Assembly (NCBI GenBank): GCA_021234535.1
Contig: CM037846.1
Location: 14,272,150-14,336,149, forward strand
Reading direction: 5' to 3'
DNA from: Stichopus chloronotus
Lineage: Eukaryota > Echinodermata > Holothuroidea > Aspidochirotida > Stichopodidae
DNA: 64,000 nucleotides
Shown here: positions 1-9,800 of the stretch, in pieces
Layout: each line of letters starts with the position of its first letter
Position numbering within the stretch: position 1 is the stretch's first letter
Translations under genes and position numbers: made by a program
Notes under the pieces: generated by a model
Told to the model about the DNA's origin: nothing
Seen by the model: the letters and a program-made list of their open reading frames with translations, nothing else
Database searches by the model: none

Positions 1-2026
1 GCTTTTTAGTCCTATACTCGTAAATAATCGTTATATCTCAACATTAAAAATAAAATTTCAAAGTTTGAAAAATCCCCTCAATCCAGTCAATTGGTTCTTA
101 ATTTTGACATTTCGGTAAGGGTATAGTCTTATGGTTTAATAAAAAATAGAGGCAAATTGATGATTTTTTTTCATTATCACCAAATTCTTCAATATCGAGT
201 AAAGTGACATCATAAGTCAATAAAAATATTTTCAAAGCTCGAATTTGTCTCTATTTTAAGAGGAAACCTTTTTAAAAAGGATATTTGGTTACATTCTAAA
301 GAAGAAGAGGGCGACTGTATGGACGATATCATTATCCTTATTTACTAGAAAATAGTCGTACACGTTTGAAGATAACTTTTGCTTTTACCTAAGAAGGGTC
401 TGTTTCGACATTTTATTGAACGGTGAACTCTGATTAAACGTTGCCATTATCCAGACATTTTGTAGTGAAATGACCTTCTTTAGCTAATATGGTACATTCC
501 CTCTTTTACACTTTACATGATGTTGTTGATATTACAAATTTTAGTGGTATTGATGAGGTCATTCTTGCACTTTTAGATGCTTTTTATTCCTATACTCGTA
601 AATAATCGTTATATCTCAACATTAGAAACAACATTTCAAAGTTTGAAAAATCTCCTCAATGCAGTCGGTTTGAACTTAATTTCGACATTTCAGCAATGGT
701 ATAGTCTTATGGTTTAATAAAAAATAGAGGCAAATTGATGATTTTTTTCAACCTCACCAAAGTCTTCAATATCGCGTAAAGTGACATCATAAGTCAATAT
801 AAATGTTTTCGAAGCTTGAATTTGTCTGTATTTTAAGAGGAAAACATTTTTAAAAAGGATATTTGTTTACATTATCAAAAAGACGAGGGCGACTGTATGG
901 ACGATATCGGCATCCTTATTCAGGAGTAAAATAGTTGTACACGTTTGAAGATAACTTTCGCTTTTACCTAAAAAGGGACTGTTTCGACATTTTATGGAAC
1001 GGTGAACTCTGATTAAACGTTGCCAATATCCAGAAATTTTGTAGTGAAATGACCTTCTTTAGTTAATATGGTACATTCCCTCTTTTACGCTTTCCACGAT
1101 GTTGTGGGTATGATAAAATTTGAGTAGTATTGATGACCTTATTCTTGAACTTTTAGGGGCTTTTTAGTCCGATACTCGTAAATAATCGTTATATCTCAAC
1201 GTTAGAAATAAAATTTCAAAGTTTGAAAAATCTCCTCAATCCAGTCGATTTTGGCTTTATTCTGACAGTTCCGTAAGAGTATAGTCTTATGGTTTAATAC
1301 AAAATAGAGGCAAATTGATGATTTTTTACATCTTCCCGAAAGTCTTCAATATCGTTTAAAGTGACATTATCAGTCAATATAAATGTTTTCGAAGCTCGAA
1401 TTTGTCTCTATTTTAAGAGGAAAACCTTTTTAAAAAGGATGTTTGTTTACATTCTGAAGAAGAAGAGGGCGACTGCATGGACGATATCGGCATCCTTATT
1501 CAAGAGAAGAGAGTCGTACACATTTGAAGATAACTTTTGCTTTTACCTAAAAAGGGACTGTTTCGACATTTTATTGAACGGTGAACTCTGATTAAACGTT
1601 GCCAATATCGAGAAATTTTTAAGTGAAATGAATATCTTCAGCTAGTACGGTACATTTCCTCTTTTAATCTTAACGCAGTTTTGTGGGTATAATAAAATTT
1701 TAGTACTATTAATGACGTCATTCTCGAACTTTTAGGCGCTTTTCGGTCCTTTGCACTTAAATAATCGTGATATCTCAACGTTAGAAATAAAATTTCAAAG
1801 TCTGATAAATCTCGTTAATCCAGTCGATTTTGGCTGAATTCTGTGTTTTCAGTAAAGGTGTAGTCTTATAGTTTACTAAAAAATAGAGTCAAATTGATGA
1901 TTTTTTTCATCATCATTTAAGCCTTCAGTATTGCGTAAAGTTTGATGTTTGTTGAAATTCTTAAAGAAGACCTCGGCGACTGTATGGACGATATCGGCAT
2001 CCTTATTCAAGAGAAAATAGTCGTAC
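1..2026 (-). repeat. Satellite array 1, 578-bp monomers (right end only)
   Basis: About 3.5 tandem monomers are visible, with equivalent points near 1, 580, 1160 and 1738. They match array 3 (40509 onward) almost base for base at a constant offset of about 40508. Orientation is given by the exon-like segment, which reads on the minus strand. The array continues off the left edge. The last monomer (from about 1740) is a variant that lacks about 85 bp downstream of the exon-like segment, and it forms the boundary with core A1. Confidence 0.95.
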
Positions 2027-2148
2027 ATTGATTTTAATAGCTCAAACTCCTGGTCAGTACAGTATGCTGCTTTGAGACAAAAATTGAAATTTATTTGTGT
2101 ATATGGCTCTGTTTCATGAACACCACAGTAAAAAGCTGTGCTTGTCAA
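1876..2148 (-). pseudogene. Exon-like ORF at satellite/core boundary, copy A1
   Basis: Open frame of about 90 codons on the minus strand, ending at a TAG near 1876. It has no ATG: the frame opens after a stop, and a CAG at about 2111 could act as a splice acceptor. The peptide is helical in character with two Cys (FCLKAAYC) followed by LLNKDADIVHTVAEVFF and an acidic tail DDEKNHQFDSIF. The central part is shared with every full-length satellite monomer, while the N-terminal third is core-specific. The same frame is open in B1 and A2 and broken by an extra A in B2. I do not recognise the family. It could be a terminal exon of a decayed host gene from which the satellite arose, or a chance ORF in a repeat. 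Confidence 0.3.
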
Positions 2149-3046
2149 ATAATTATTTTACTTTGTAGTTTGCATGTGCCATACACTGTAGCATCATGCA
2201 TCTCAAGGCATTTGATTTGGAATACAAGGGAGCAAGGGACAAGACCTATTGTAGAATCCCTCATATAGTAAAGGTTTATTTGGGGGAAATGATGGAAATA
2301 TGAAAAACTAAAACATTTTTAAAGTTACAGTACAGTGGGCTCATTCAAACTTTGATTAAGGAAATTGAAGTTTCCTGGCGTAGCCTACTTACAGTATGTG
2401 TTATTGCATGTGTGTGTAAACTGACGTGATGAACTACGGCAGTGTAATTCTTGACCTGACATGATTACAGTAGCTTCCTGTTGCAACAATACCTTAAACT
2501 CACAGCACTGTAAGCAAAGCATACAGGCTTGGGCTTACATAATTCCAACTTAACATTGTTTAACGTATAGACATATGTGAAATTGGTCAGTGGGTTACAC
2601 TACAATAAACAGTGCTCATTTGCCCTGTTAATTACTATAGCGGTCTTATCTGCACGGCATTGCCCTTCGATTTCGAACAGTCAGAGCTAAAACGTTGCAC
2701 CAAAATTCTAACCGAATTGTTTCGTGGAACTGCTTTGATGTGCCTTTGCTACTACTGTACACTACCTATGTCGTTTATTGGTTAAAAAAAATTAGAACGC
2801 TCTTCATTTCTTATCTTTCCCACACACCTGGTTGAAAATTAAACTTTTTTTCACTTTTCTTTCAAGTTACAGCGATGATGAGACGGTCGTCCGTCGCTGC
2901 ATAGTAAGCCACCTTGCTTTATTTCTTCTGTACGCAAACCTTCGGTATTTTGTTTTGTAAAGTGTGTACATGGAAACGCGGTAGCATATAGCTATCGGAA
3001 GGTCCCATTAAATTACACACGAAACTGTAATGTGGTGTAAGTCACT
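2149..3046. other. Core segment without recognisable gene
   Basis: AT-rich sequence conserved in all four cores. No domain, RNA or transposon terminus is visible. Small differences here separate A-type from B-type copies, for example AAAGCATACAGG in A1 and A2 versus AAAACACATAGG in B1 and B2. Confidence 0.5.
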
Positions 3047-3675
3047 TTAAAGCGGAAATCAGGGTTTGACTGAGAAAATTCACCTTAAGTTGATTTTTCT
3101 TTCTAAACTGATTGTTCACCGAAATATAGAGACGTGGGGAGGTGTTTGAAGGTAGAAGAAACGGTAATTATTGCGTTAATTACTGTTGAATGAGAACTCT
3201 TAATATTTGTCGGGTACAAAAAATAAACGTTCATGTACAAGACAAGCCAGCCTCCTCTATACGATGACCAATCACAGCATAAGACTGAGATGACGTTATA
3301 TGAATAAACATAACCAAATGTTTACGGTTCCCATGCTGTTCGTGCATTGCGCAATGCTAAGAAAACAAGAGTTTAGTAATAGTTGATGATACATACAGTA
3401 CACGTAAGATACTTATGAAACTGTTCAGCCACACCTCCTTATACCTTGAAAGGGCGATAGTATTGAATATTCATATTTGATTCGATGAATATGGATGTTA
3501 CGGACCTTCGGAGTTCTTCAATGATTTTTTTTTTGGAATTTGACTCGTTTCTCGAAATTGTCCACATGTTTTGAGATAATCTTGATCAAATGTGTTAGTT
3601 ATAACTCATTGTACGATACCGGTGGGGAATTGCAGTGAAATAAATTGTGAAAATAAACCCTGATTTCCCCTTTAA
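3047..3675 (+). mobile_element. TTAA-flanked MITE, core A1 left copy
   Basis: A 621-bp non-coding element bounded by TTAA on both sides. The terminal inverted repeats read AGCGGAAATCAGGGTTT on the left and AAACCCTGATTTCCCCT on the right. It holds an internal perfect palindrome GCATTGCGCAATGC (3344-3357). The same element occurs inverted at 12405-13029. TTAA duplication is the habit of piggyBac-type elements, but no transposase is present and the terminus is not a canonical piggyBac end, so the superfamily is uncertain. Confidence 0.8.
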
Positions 3676-3817
3676 GTTGAGTTACCACTAAATATTAACG
3701 GCAATGTCGTAGTTACCTGCAACCCATCCAAAACCCAAACCTATGTTAAAATGAAAAAAAAATCACCCCTTTAAAAAAACAATTAGCATATTTAAATTTC
3801 AAAGAAGCATACTTCAA

Positions 3818-3848
3818 GGAAAGGTAGCTGAATAGGTAGCTGAATAGA
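3818..3848. repeat. Short tandem repeat GGTAGCTGAATA
   Basis: Two adjacent copies of a 12-bp motif (GGTAGCTGAATA). It is retained in all cores; B2 has lost about 20 bp just before it. Confidence 0.6.
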
Positions 3849-4068
3849 TGAAATCCACTCTCAAGTTGAAATATTCTTCACTTGCATTTACACCTCTCTG
3901 TCCCTTTTATCAGGGGACTCCTTATGGATACAGCTGCGAAGTTTCATTGATGTACAGAATGTTTACTTTTGTGCCATAGAAACATGAAAGTAGAAGTCTA
4001 ACTCCTCAAGATATCTGTCATGCAGTCTCCCTGATCTTTACACCATATTAGTTTGAAATCCTGTCACG

Positions 4069-4830
4069 GAACAATTTCGAGAAATAGAAATGTTTAATCA
4101 GACTTCTACCTTTCAGAAAATACCACAAGTGTCTTTTTTTTCAAGTATAAGTTACAAGTATTTTGAAACGTGTTTTTGTTTTCTCTCTCCACCTCTCTCT
4201 CTCTCTTGGATAAGGATGCAGATATCTTCCACACAGTAGTCCTGGTCTTCGTTCAGGATGTCAACAAATATCTCATTTTCTTGTTAAATTAGAGACAATT
4301 TCGATCTCTCCAGCATTTTATATTGACTTACGATGTCAGTTTCCGTAATAGAGACTTTGGTTATGATGAAAAATTGATCAATTTGTCTCTTATTTTATTT
4401 AGCTACCTATAGGATATATCTTTCCCGAAATGTCAGAAATAGAAATGTATAACTCCAATGGGTTTTGGAACATCGAAATTGCATATCTAACGGTGATAAA
4501 AATCTAGAAAAGGTTAAAATGTACTTGATGACGTCATCAAGGCCATTCAAACATTATGATGACTTCAAAATTGTTTACATTTAAAGGAAAGAATGTATAA
4601 TACATTTCTTTCAGTCAAAAGTACTGTAACAGCCTTCGGGGAAATAAGAAATGTTTAAAATAGATTCTACTTCGTAGAAAACTCTAAATAATTGTTTTTA
4701 GATGAAGTCAGAGGTATTAAAACATGTGTTTGTTTTTCTATTGAATAAAGATGCCAATACTTTTTTCCATACGATTACAGTTCTTCTGACTCTGAGATTA
4801 CTATCAAGATATTTTCTTTGTAATTCAAAC
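4069..4830 (+). repeat. Diverged satellite monomers in inverted orientation (core A1, left)
   Basis: The text runs parallel to the reverse complement of the satellite. It has a 3' half-monomer (AATTTCGAGAAATAG... GTTTAATCAGA), then the exon-like segment at 4207-4290 (plus strand, LDKDADIFHTVVLVFVQ), the downstream block TTAAATTAGAGACAATTTCGA, a TTGATGACGTCATCAA palindrome, and a second, more decayed exon-like segment at about 4742 (LNKDANTFFHT). Compared with the arrays it is clearly older. A (CT)n tract replaces the pyrimidine stretch before the exon-like segment. Confidence 0.75.
4525..4540. promoter_or_regulatory. 16-bp palindrome with CRE core TGACGTCA
   Basis: TTGATGACGTCATCAA is a perfect palindrome containing the consensus CREB/ATF site. 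It lies at the point equivalent to the ATGACGTCAT of satellite monomers. Binding is inferred from the motif only. Confidence 0.5.
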
Positions 4831-5870
4831 TTAATCATAATTTTTTCTTATTTTGACTAGAAAGTGAAGTCTTCGAAAACGTTAGTCTTTTTAAACAATG
4901 ACGTTTCAATACCTCTGTGTATTAATTTGCTCTGTTACTTGTTTCTGAACAGTATACTTACAGTTAAAAGTGTTTTCTTAACAGCATTCTTCTTAAAGTC
5001 GCAAAAGGGGGAGGGGGGGGGGGTTGAAGTCCTTTGTCTGAGACCGTAAGCTTTGGACCTCCGCCCCAAAAAAGCAATGGTTCTCTGCACCATCAGTGTT
5101 GCAGTCACCAAGACTGGTCTCGGTCTCGCCCACCGTCTCGAATTGTCCGGTCTTGGCCTCGAACAGAAATGACTCGGTCTCATGTGTCACTACTCGAGGT
5201 CTCGAACCCGAGACCGTTAAATATAATACTAAGTGATGACTGAATGAACAGCTGAGAACATTCAGTTGACATTAGCACCAGAGGATGTATGTGTTACTGG
5301 GGTAGTATTTTCGAAAGTTACAATTGGTCTCTCATTAATCAGGGGTACATGCCTAATACTGCTCTTCACTATAATAGGGACCTCCCTGGTTGTGAAACCA
5401 TTATTAACTAGCATTTGCATCCTTTTTTCAAAATATTCTACGAATATCCTTGCATCCAGATATAGCTGGTTAAGTGTGGCTGAATTATTTCTGTTGAGCT
5501 GATCATAATTATCTTACCTTAAAGATGCACCAGAAATGTTTTTCCCGGGGTAAAGAGAAACTCTCACAGAAAAAAAACCCACAGTTCCTATCACTGCTTA
5601 CCATACAAAGACTTCACTGTTTAACATGCAATACAGTGCAGGTCAGTATCACTGTCACATTTGGCTCAGACCTGACTATAGTTATACCAGAAGCTTGTTC
5701 TTTTGAAGTAGCCTACTTTCCGCTGTAATCAACTCTTTTGTTCACCTCTTGAAGATTTAATGGGATTAAAGGGTATTAGGAACTTAACGTAAAAGGTCTA
5801 TGTTGTCTACTCCATTATAAATTACCTATCAGAAAATTTTGTCTATAGCTATAGCATTGCCAATCGAAAA

Positions 5871-6179
5871 TCAGTTTTCAACTGCCGACGCGGTCCGACG
5901 CCTATAGCAGATGAAAAAAATTATGTTGTGTAACTTAGTGAACATGGATACACCCTCTGCAAACTTGCGAAAATCAGTGAAAATCGATAAAATGCAACAG
6001 TAAAATATAGTCTTATGATCGTTTTCGTCATTTGCATATGGCAAAGGTCTATGTCTTATTTTTATATACCAGTCTGTCTTGATTCCAAAGAGATAGCCAG
6101 TCGTTTCGATGTTTGACACAGTGGTTTTGAGTTGATTGTCGGCAACGAACCTCACATGAAAGCTCTTTGCTATGCTCAA
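5871..6179 (-). CDS. Unrecognised ORF inside hAT-like element, core A1
   Basis: A 102-codon open frame, also open in B1 and A2. Visible stretches include FHVRFVADNQLKTTVSNIET and FGIKTDWYIKIRHRPLPYAN. It has no signal peptide and no known motif. The C-terminus runs into TTTTTTCATCTGC, suggesting that the frame overruns any real coding end. It may be a remnant of transposon cargo, a captured exon or chance. No function is assigned. Confidence 0.2.
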   Translation of the reverse strand: MSIAKSFHVRFVADNQLKTTVSNIETTGYLFGIKTDWYIKIRHRPLPYANDENDHKTIFYCCILSIFTDFRKFAEGVSMFTKLHNIIFFICYRRRTASAVEN

Positions 6180-6504
6180 TCCCTTCCAAAGATCAAAAGC
6201 AGGTGTGAATGAAAATTACTTGGATGTCTCTAGAAGTAAGATACATCACACAAAAGTAAAACGGCACTCTAAGCTGTTCTCATCCCTTTATAAATTGAAA
6301 GTTATCACGCCGGAGAAAATCTAATTTGATTAGCATAACTTAACCGTCCCGTTCTTAACCATCTTAATCGTTCTTAACCGTCTCCTTCTCTTACACCTCC
6401 CTGGTTATACCTATTCAAGCGTGGCAGCGAATAAGTCAAATAATAGGAGAGGATGTTGCATTGCTAATGAATACAAAGGGCATTTCCATCAAATGTGTCG
6501 ACTG

Positions 6505-6834
6505 TCACTGATTTAGTGTATCTTTATTAGCTAGGATATATTCAGCAACCGTCTTGTGGCGTTCGCACTTTTTAACCATCCTCTGCTTTATTAATTTGTA
6601 ACAGTCTTCAAATTCAATTGTCTTATACTTAGTACATGCCATTTCATAATTTAAAATGGGATGTAGTTTACATATTCCTGCCTGTAGCTGTACTGAGTAT
6701 CTGCCTCTATACGTGAAAAAAATATGTATGCTCGTAAAATAGTTATTAGGGAAAATTTCATTTCTCCCTGCCTCGGTGACTTGACTCGGACTTGGATTTG
6801 TTGGATTCGTTCTCGACTCGGACTCGGCATTCAA
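6505..6834 (-). CDS. Unrecognised exon-like ORF inside hAT-like element, core A1
   Basis: An open frame ending in TGA at about 6505. The credible part starts after a T-rich tract and candidate splice acceptor near 6690-6710: VQLQAGICKLHPILNYEMAC, then FEDCYKLIKQRMVKKCER and a C-terminal YILANKDTLNQ. The last piece vaguely echoes FLLNKDADIV of the satellite exon. Upstream residues are translated from the GACTCGG subterminal repeats and are spurious. Four Cys and helical character are visible. The family is not recognised. Confidence 0.25.
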   Translation of the reverse strand: MNAESESRTNPTNPSPSQVTEAGRNEIFPNNYFTSIHIFFTYRGRYSVQLQAGICKLHPILNYEMACTKYKTIEFEDCYKLIKQRMVKKCERHKTVAEYILANKDTLNQ

Positions 6835-7180
6835 ATGACTCAGTTTATGTCTTGGACTCGAATCCGTAGGACTCGGTCTTGGTCTTGGACTCGGATGTTG
6901 TGGTCTCGACTACAACACTGCCATTTACCATTTAGCATGATATTTCTGCTCGTTATGTGTGACAATATTCAAATTAGACGATCAGATCAAATGTTTTGTG
7001 ATTTAAGCAAAAAGTATGCAAATCTTCCGTGCACCCACTCCATAAGATGATATCATGCATTTTGACAAGTCTATCGACTTCTATCTTCTAACATTTCCTA
7101 CTGTCTCTGGCCACACCTTAACCTTGTCAGGTACATCAGGTATGATGTACATCTCTCGAGACATGAATGGGAAACCTAAC

Positions 7181-7396
7181 TCACTTACCAATTTTTGCGG
7201 CTTTGCATATTTTAAAAAAAATGGACAATTTAACGTTTTGCAAACAATTGGTGAGATCAACTAACATATAATAGTCAATTAAATATTTAGCAAACTTTGA
7301 TGTAATGTCATCTTGGGATTTTTGATGATGCATTTTGAAGAGAAAGATGTTTGCAAAGTAGCAAAGTGTCTCAAACCGTTCTTTCTGTGTGACCAT
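7181..7396 (-). CDS. Unrecognised exon-like ORF with splice-donor end, core A1
   Basis: The minus-strand frame includes LCYFANIFLFKMHHQKSQDD and KYLIDYYMLVDLTNCLQNVK, helical with three Cys. It runs directly into a strong donor match, ATTG|GTAAGTGAG (near 7190), just before its stop. A CACACAG acceptor-like sequence lies at about 7389. This is the best internal exon candidate in the core. In B1 and A2 the 5' end carries an in-frame TAA after the acceptor, and B1 also has a 1-bp deletion in the A-run that extends the frame to 96 codons. No homologue is recognised. Confidence 0.3.
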   Translation of the reverse strand: MVTQKERFETLCYFANIFLFKMHHQKSQDDITSKFAKYLIDYYMLVDLTNCLQNVKLSIFFKICKAAKIGK

Positions 7397-8095
7397 ACGC
7401 GTACGGCATTTCCACCCTCTGTATCGGATATGTGTATGATAACTGCACGTATGTGAGAGAAATAATGATTATGAAAGCAACAGCGACGAGTTTTTGCAAC
7501 TCCTTGGGTTGCCTACTTTGTAAGTGTAGTAGAAGTATAGAATAGATATATGGAGTGCAGATTTCGACTTAACGGACGTAACAGAAAATACCCTGAGCTT
7601 TGGATTTGATTGATCATAGCATAGTGAAAGTGTACGTGGCATACGTACATGGGATAAAATGTGATACTAAGGTTTCCTCAGTGTTGCTATCAGTCAGAGA
7701 TCCTTGTTTATGGCGGGGTACTGACATATCACTGAGACTGAGTAGATTTCGTACTATGACGTATTTTTAATTCGACTTCAGAACTGGCTGTTATTAGGGA
7801 AAAATCCCCCTCCTTAAATTCAGTTTTAAGTTTTCATAAATTATTTACCCATAAGGGACACTTATTTCGCAACGTTATAATCAAAGATAAAGTAATACAT
7901 AAAAATTAACCAAAGGTTTAAGATATCTGAAAACAGTTCTTCATCAAAGGGACACATTTTTTTTACCAGGAGGGTACTTTTAATATTCTGGAGGGAAAGG
8001 GGGTTGAAGGGGGACTTGTCCCCAGCACCACCCCGCTCCGTGACCAACCATTAGCCATACCGTGCCATTTGAGTATCCAATTATTGATAAACAGT
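7397..8095. other. Core segment without recognisable gene
   Basis: A minus-strand frame upstream of the previous entry reads a hydrophobic, signal-peptide-like stretch (LVAVAFIIIISLTYVQL), but it begins at TTG with no ATG. The rest is AT-rich, with a G-rich patch near 7990-8035 (GGAAAGGGGGTTGAAGGGGG). No transposon ends are seen. Confidence 0.4.
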
Positions 8096-8440
8096 CTAGC
8101 GAACTCTAATATTTTGCAAAAACATTATCATGGTAGGCATCCGTGGGTATAAATAAAGGGAGAGGTGTTCCGCTTTCCAAATCCTGTGAATATGTAAGGT
8201 GGTTTGGACGAAAACTGCACTTTTTTGTGATATGTGAAGCAAATTTAGGCATATGTTTAAGAAATCCTGTTTTTCTGTGCCTATGTTGGATTTGATAAGC
8301 TGGTCAAACAAATATCTGTGAAACTTCAAACAAGCCGCAATTGTGACGCGTGTTGATTGACAGCTCAAACATGTAAAGCTACCAAAGACTCTGAATTCTA
8401 CTGGAACAATAGCCTGACAATAGATGACAGGTGAGGAAGT
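8096..8440 (-). CDS. Unrecognised exon-like ORF, core A1
   Basis: The minus-strand frame is open from a candidate acceptor (CATCTATTGTCAG, near 8417) through VFGSFTCLSCQSTRV, ACLKFHRYLFDQLIKSNIG and DFLNICLNLLHISQK. It is helical with four or five Cys. In A2 an extra T in the run after HISQK shifts the frame, which would be harmless only if the exon ends before that run. No GTAAG donor is obvious. The family is unknown. Confidence 0.25.
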   Translation of the reverse strand, partial: TSSPVIYCQAIVPVEFRVFGSFTCLSCQSTRVTIAACLKFHRYLFDQLIKSNIGTEKQDFLNICLNLLHISQKSAVFVQTTLHIHRIWKAEHLSLYLYPRMPTMIMFLQNIRVR

Positions 8441-9196
8441 AACTGGCGTTGAATGTTTCAGTTAGTTAAGTGGAATACCAAGCACTGGACACACGTTTAT
8501 CCTGCTGAATTATTCCAGTTGGCAAATCTTATATCATTGTAAGTGACAGCCTTACACTTATTGTGTGTTTATCTTCTATCTTCCCTGAATCATTATTTCT
8601 CGCTAGGCTAAGTTTTATGTCTCATTAGCTGCGGAGAGACATAGAGAGTTATTGTATATTTTAGTGAGAAGGACATGGATCTAGGTATGACCAACATGAC
8701 TGGTTTTCATTTGTTTATGTGAAGGCCTAAGTGTAAGAAATAATGAAGTGAGTGGAGTTAATGCCACAGTAGTCCTTTTGTAATTTGCAAGATTTGGTAA
8801 TTTGTCTTCGTGTTGTTTCTGTTACGTCTTCGTATGTCACAAGAATACGGCTAATTCTTTTATAAATGCAAATGACTAATCTGGGTTTTTACTGTTTGCC
8901 TAGTTTGTTTTGTAGGTCTCTTCCACCATAGAGTCAAGGGCCCAGACTGCAAAATAGTAACTTTCTGAATGCTCTCATAATCTCTAGTCGTCTTTATTTT
9001 TCTTTACTTTTTCCGAGTCCACTTGTAGGGCCGTATCCCCCCACCCCTCCCTTTTTATCACAAAATATTCCAGCTGGAGTATCGTTGCATGTGTATAATG
9101 TTTTTGTTATTTGAAGTTTTAGTTAGCAAGTATTATATGCTTCCTTGGACAAGGAATACAGAAACTAATCATTCACTCTGTTTCTTATGAGTGTGT
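8441..9196. other. Core segment without recognisable gene
   Basis: AT-rich and conserved among A1, B1 and A2, with no RNA or protein signal seen. Confidence 0.4.
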
Positions 9197-9268
9197 GGGG
9201 TTGCCTTACGGATTGAGCGTTTGCTACATCAGTGGTTTAATCCTATTTTCCTCCTTGTATTCTTGTCC

Positions 9269-9337
9269 TGTGCAACGGCCAAACGGTGAACACTGTCGTT
9301 CCATGATCTCAAGGTCCCGGGTTCGAGACCAACACAG
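9269..9337 (+). ncRNA. tRNA-like (Leu/Ser-type) SINE head, core A1
   Basis: An A-box-like CGGCCAAACGGTGAAC (from 9276) and a B box GGTTCGAGACC (9320-9330) are spaced as in a class II tRNA. The T-stem pairs only in part and no CCA or acceptor stem is evident. It is therefore a degenerate tRNA or the pol III head of a SINE, not a functional tRNA. Confidence 0.4.
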
Positions 9338-9422
9338 CAGTACAGAGGAAACTTGATTTTCGTTTTGAAGCAGATGTTTTCATGTTATCATTAAGTATTA
9401 GTTCAAACATTGTAATTTAATA

Positions 9423-9795
9423 GCTGACGTGGTGGCTATGCACTATAAGGGGCGGACGAAAGACTCCTGCTCTGCTGGTCATTGAAACCGTGCTAGGGTT
9501 CAAGGCACATCCGGGCTACAATGGTCCGGTGGTGGTATGGTACTTTTTGCGGCCTAGGATCCCGTGCCATGTCTCCCTTGACGTCGTAAAAGAACCCGGA
9601 AGGATGCGAGGAGGGTCGGTCAAAGGTCGACCAGAAGCGTACTAGGTGGCGTGAGGTGAATCCATGCAACTCGGCCAGAGGGTTGAAAGGCTCTTTGCGT
9701 CCGGCATGTGTGCTGCCCATAGTCCACTGAACACGTGGCCCAATGAGGCGTGTTCTTCTAGATATGCATCTACGGAAGCCTATAAAGACCATTGA
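9423..9795. mobile_element. GC-rich SINE-like block, core A1
   Basis: About 370 bp that is markedly richer in G+C and CpG than its surroundings. It has a B-box-like GGGTTCAAGGC (9497) and a central TTGACGTCGTAAAAGAACCC of the type seen in tRNA-derived SINE bodies. A minus-strand frame of 99 codons spans it, but its low-complexity composition looks non-coding. Assignment as a SINE is inference. Confidence 0.4.
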
Positions 9796-9800
9796 AGATT

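Larger units (their letters stand above)
5094..6920 (+). mobile_element. hAT-like DNA transposon, core A1
   Basis: It begins CAGTGTTGCAGTCACCAAGA and ends CTCGACTACAACACTG, giving terminal inverted repeats of the CAGTGTTG(T/C)AGTC type known from hAT MITEs of animals. Both ends hold clusters of subterminal GGTCTCG / GACTCGG motifs (5121-5215 and 6775-6910), including a hairpin GGTCTCG-AAC-CCGAGACC. The flanks show only a possible CCAT match and no clear 8-bp duplication. No hAT transposase motif is seen inside, so it is probably non-autonomous or decayed. Two unrecognised minus-strand ORFs lie within. Confidence 0.7.

Noticed and set aside
1..2026. CRISPR-like or LTR structure from regular repeats
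   Set aside because: Repeats are contiguous 578-bp monomers without spacers. No LTR ends, primer-binding site or gag/pol frames are present.
4935..5243. Overlapping frames over the GGTCTCG region on both strands (also at 25915-26189, 45448-45765 and 63531-63805)
   Set aside because: They translate the subterminal repeats of the hAT-like element. All are low-complexity and change with homopolymer length.
7396..7500. Signal-peptide-like frame (LVAVAFIIIISLTYVQL), also at 28249-28440 and 47823-48014
   Set aside because: It starts at TTG with no ATG upstream in frame and has a stop soon after in A1. It is kept only as a remark.
7862..8047. 61-codon minus-strand frame conserved in cores (also 48377-48562)
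   Set aside because: It begins in a G-rich patch and has no motif or splice context. It is not distinguishable from chance.
9269..9337. Functional tRNA gene
   Set aside because: The T-stem pairs poorly, the acceptor stem is absent and the anticodon arm is unclear.
9493..9792. 99-codon minus-strand frame conserved at 30427-30726
   Set aside because: It coincides with the GC-rich SINE-like block, where stop codons are rare by composition. It is shortened by a 1-bp change in A2.
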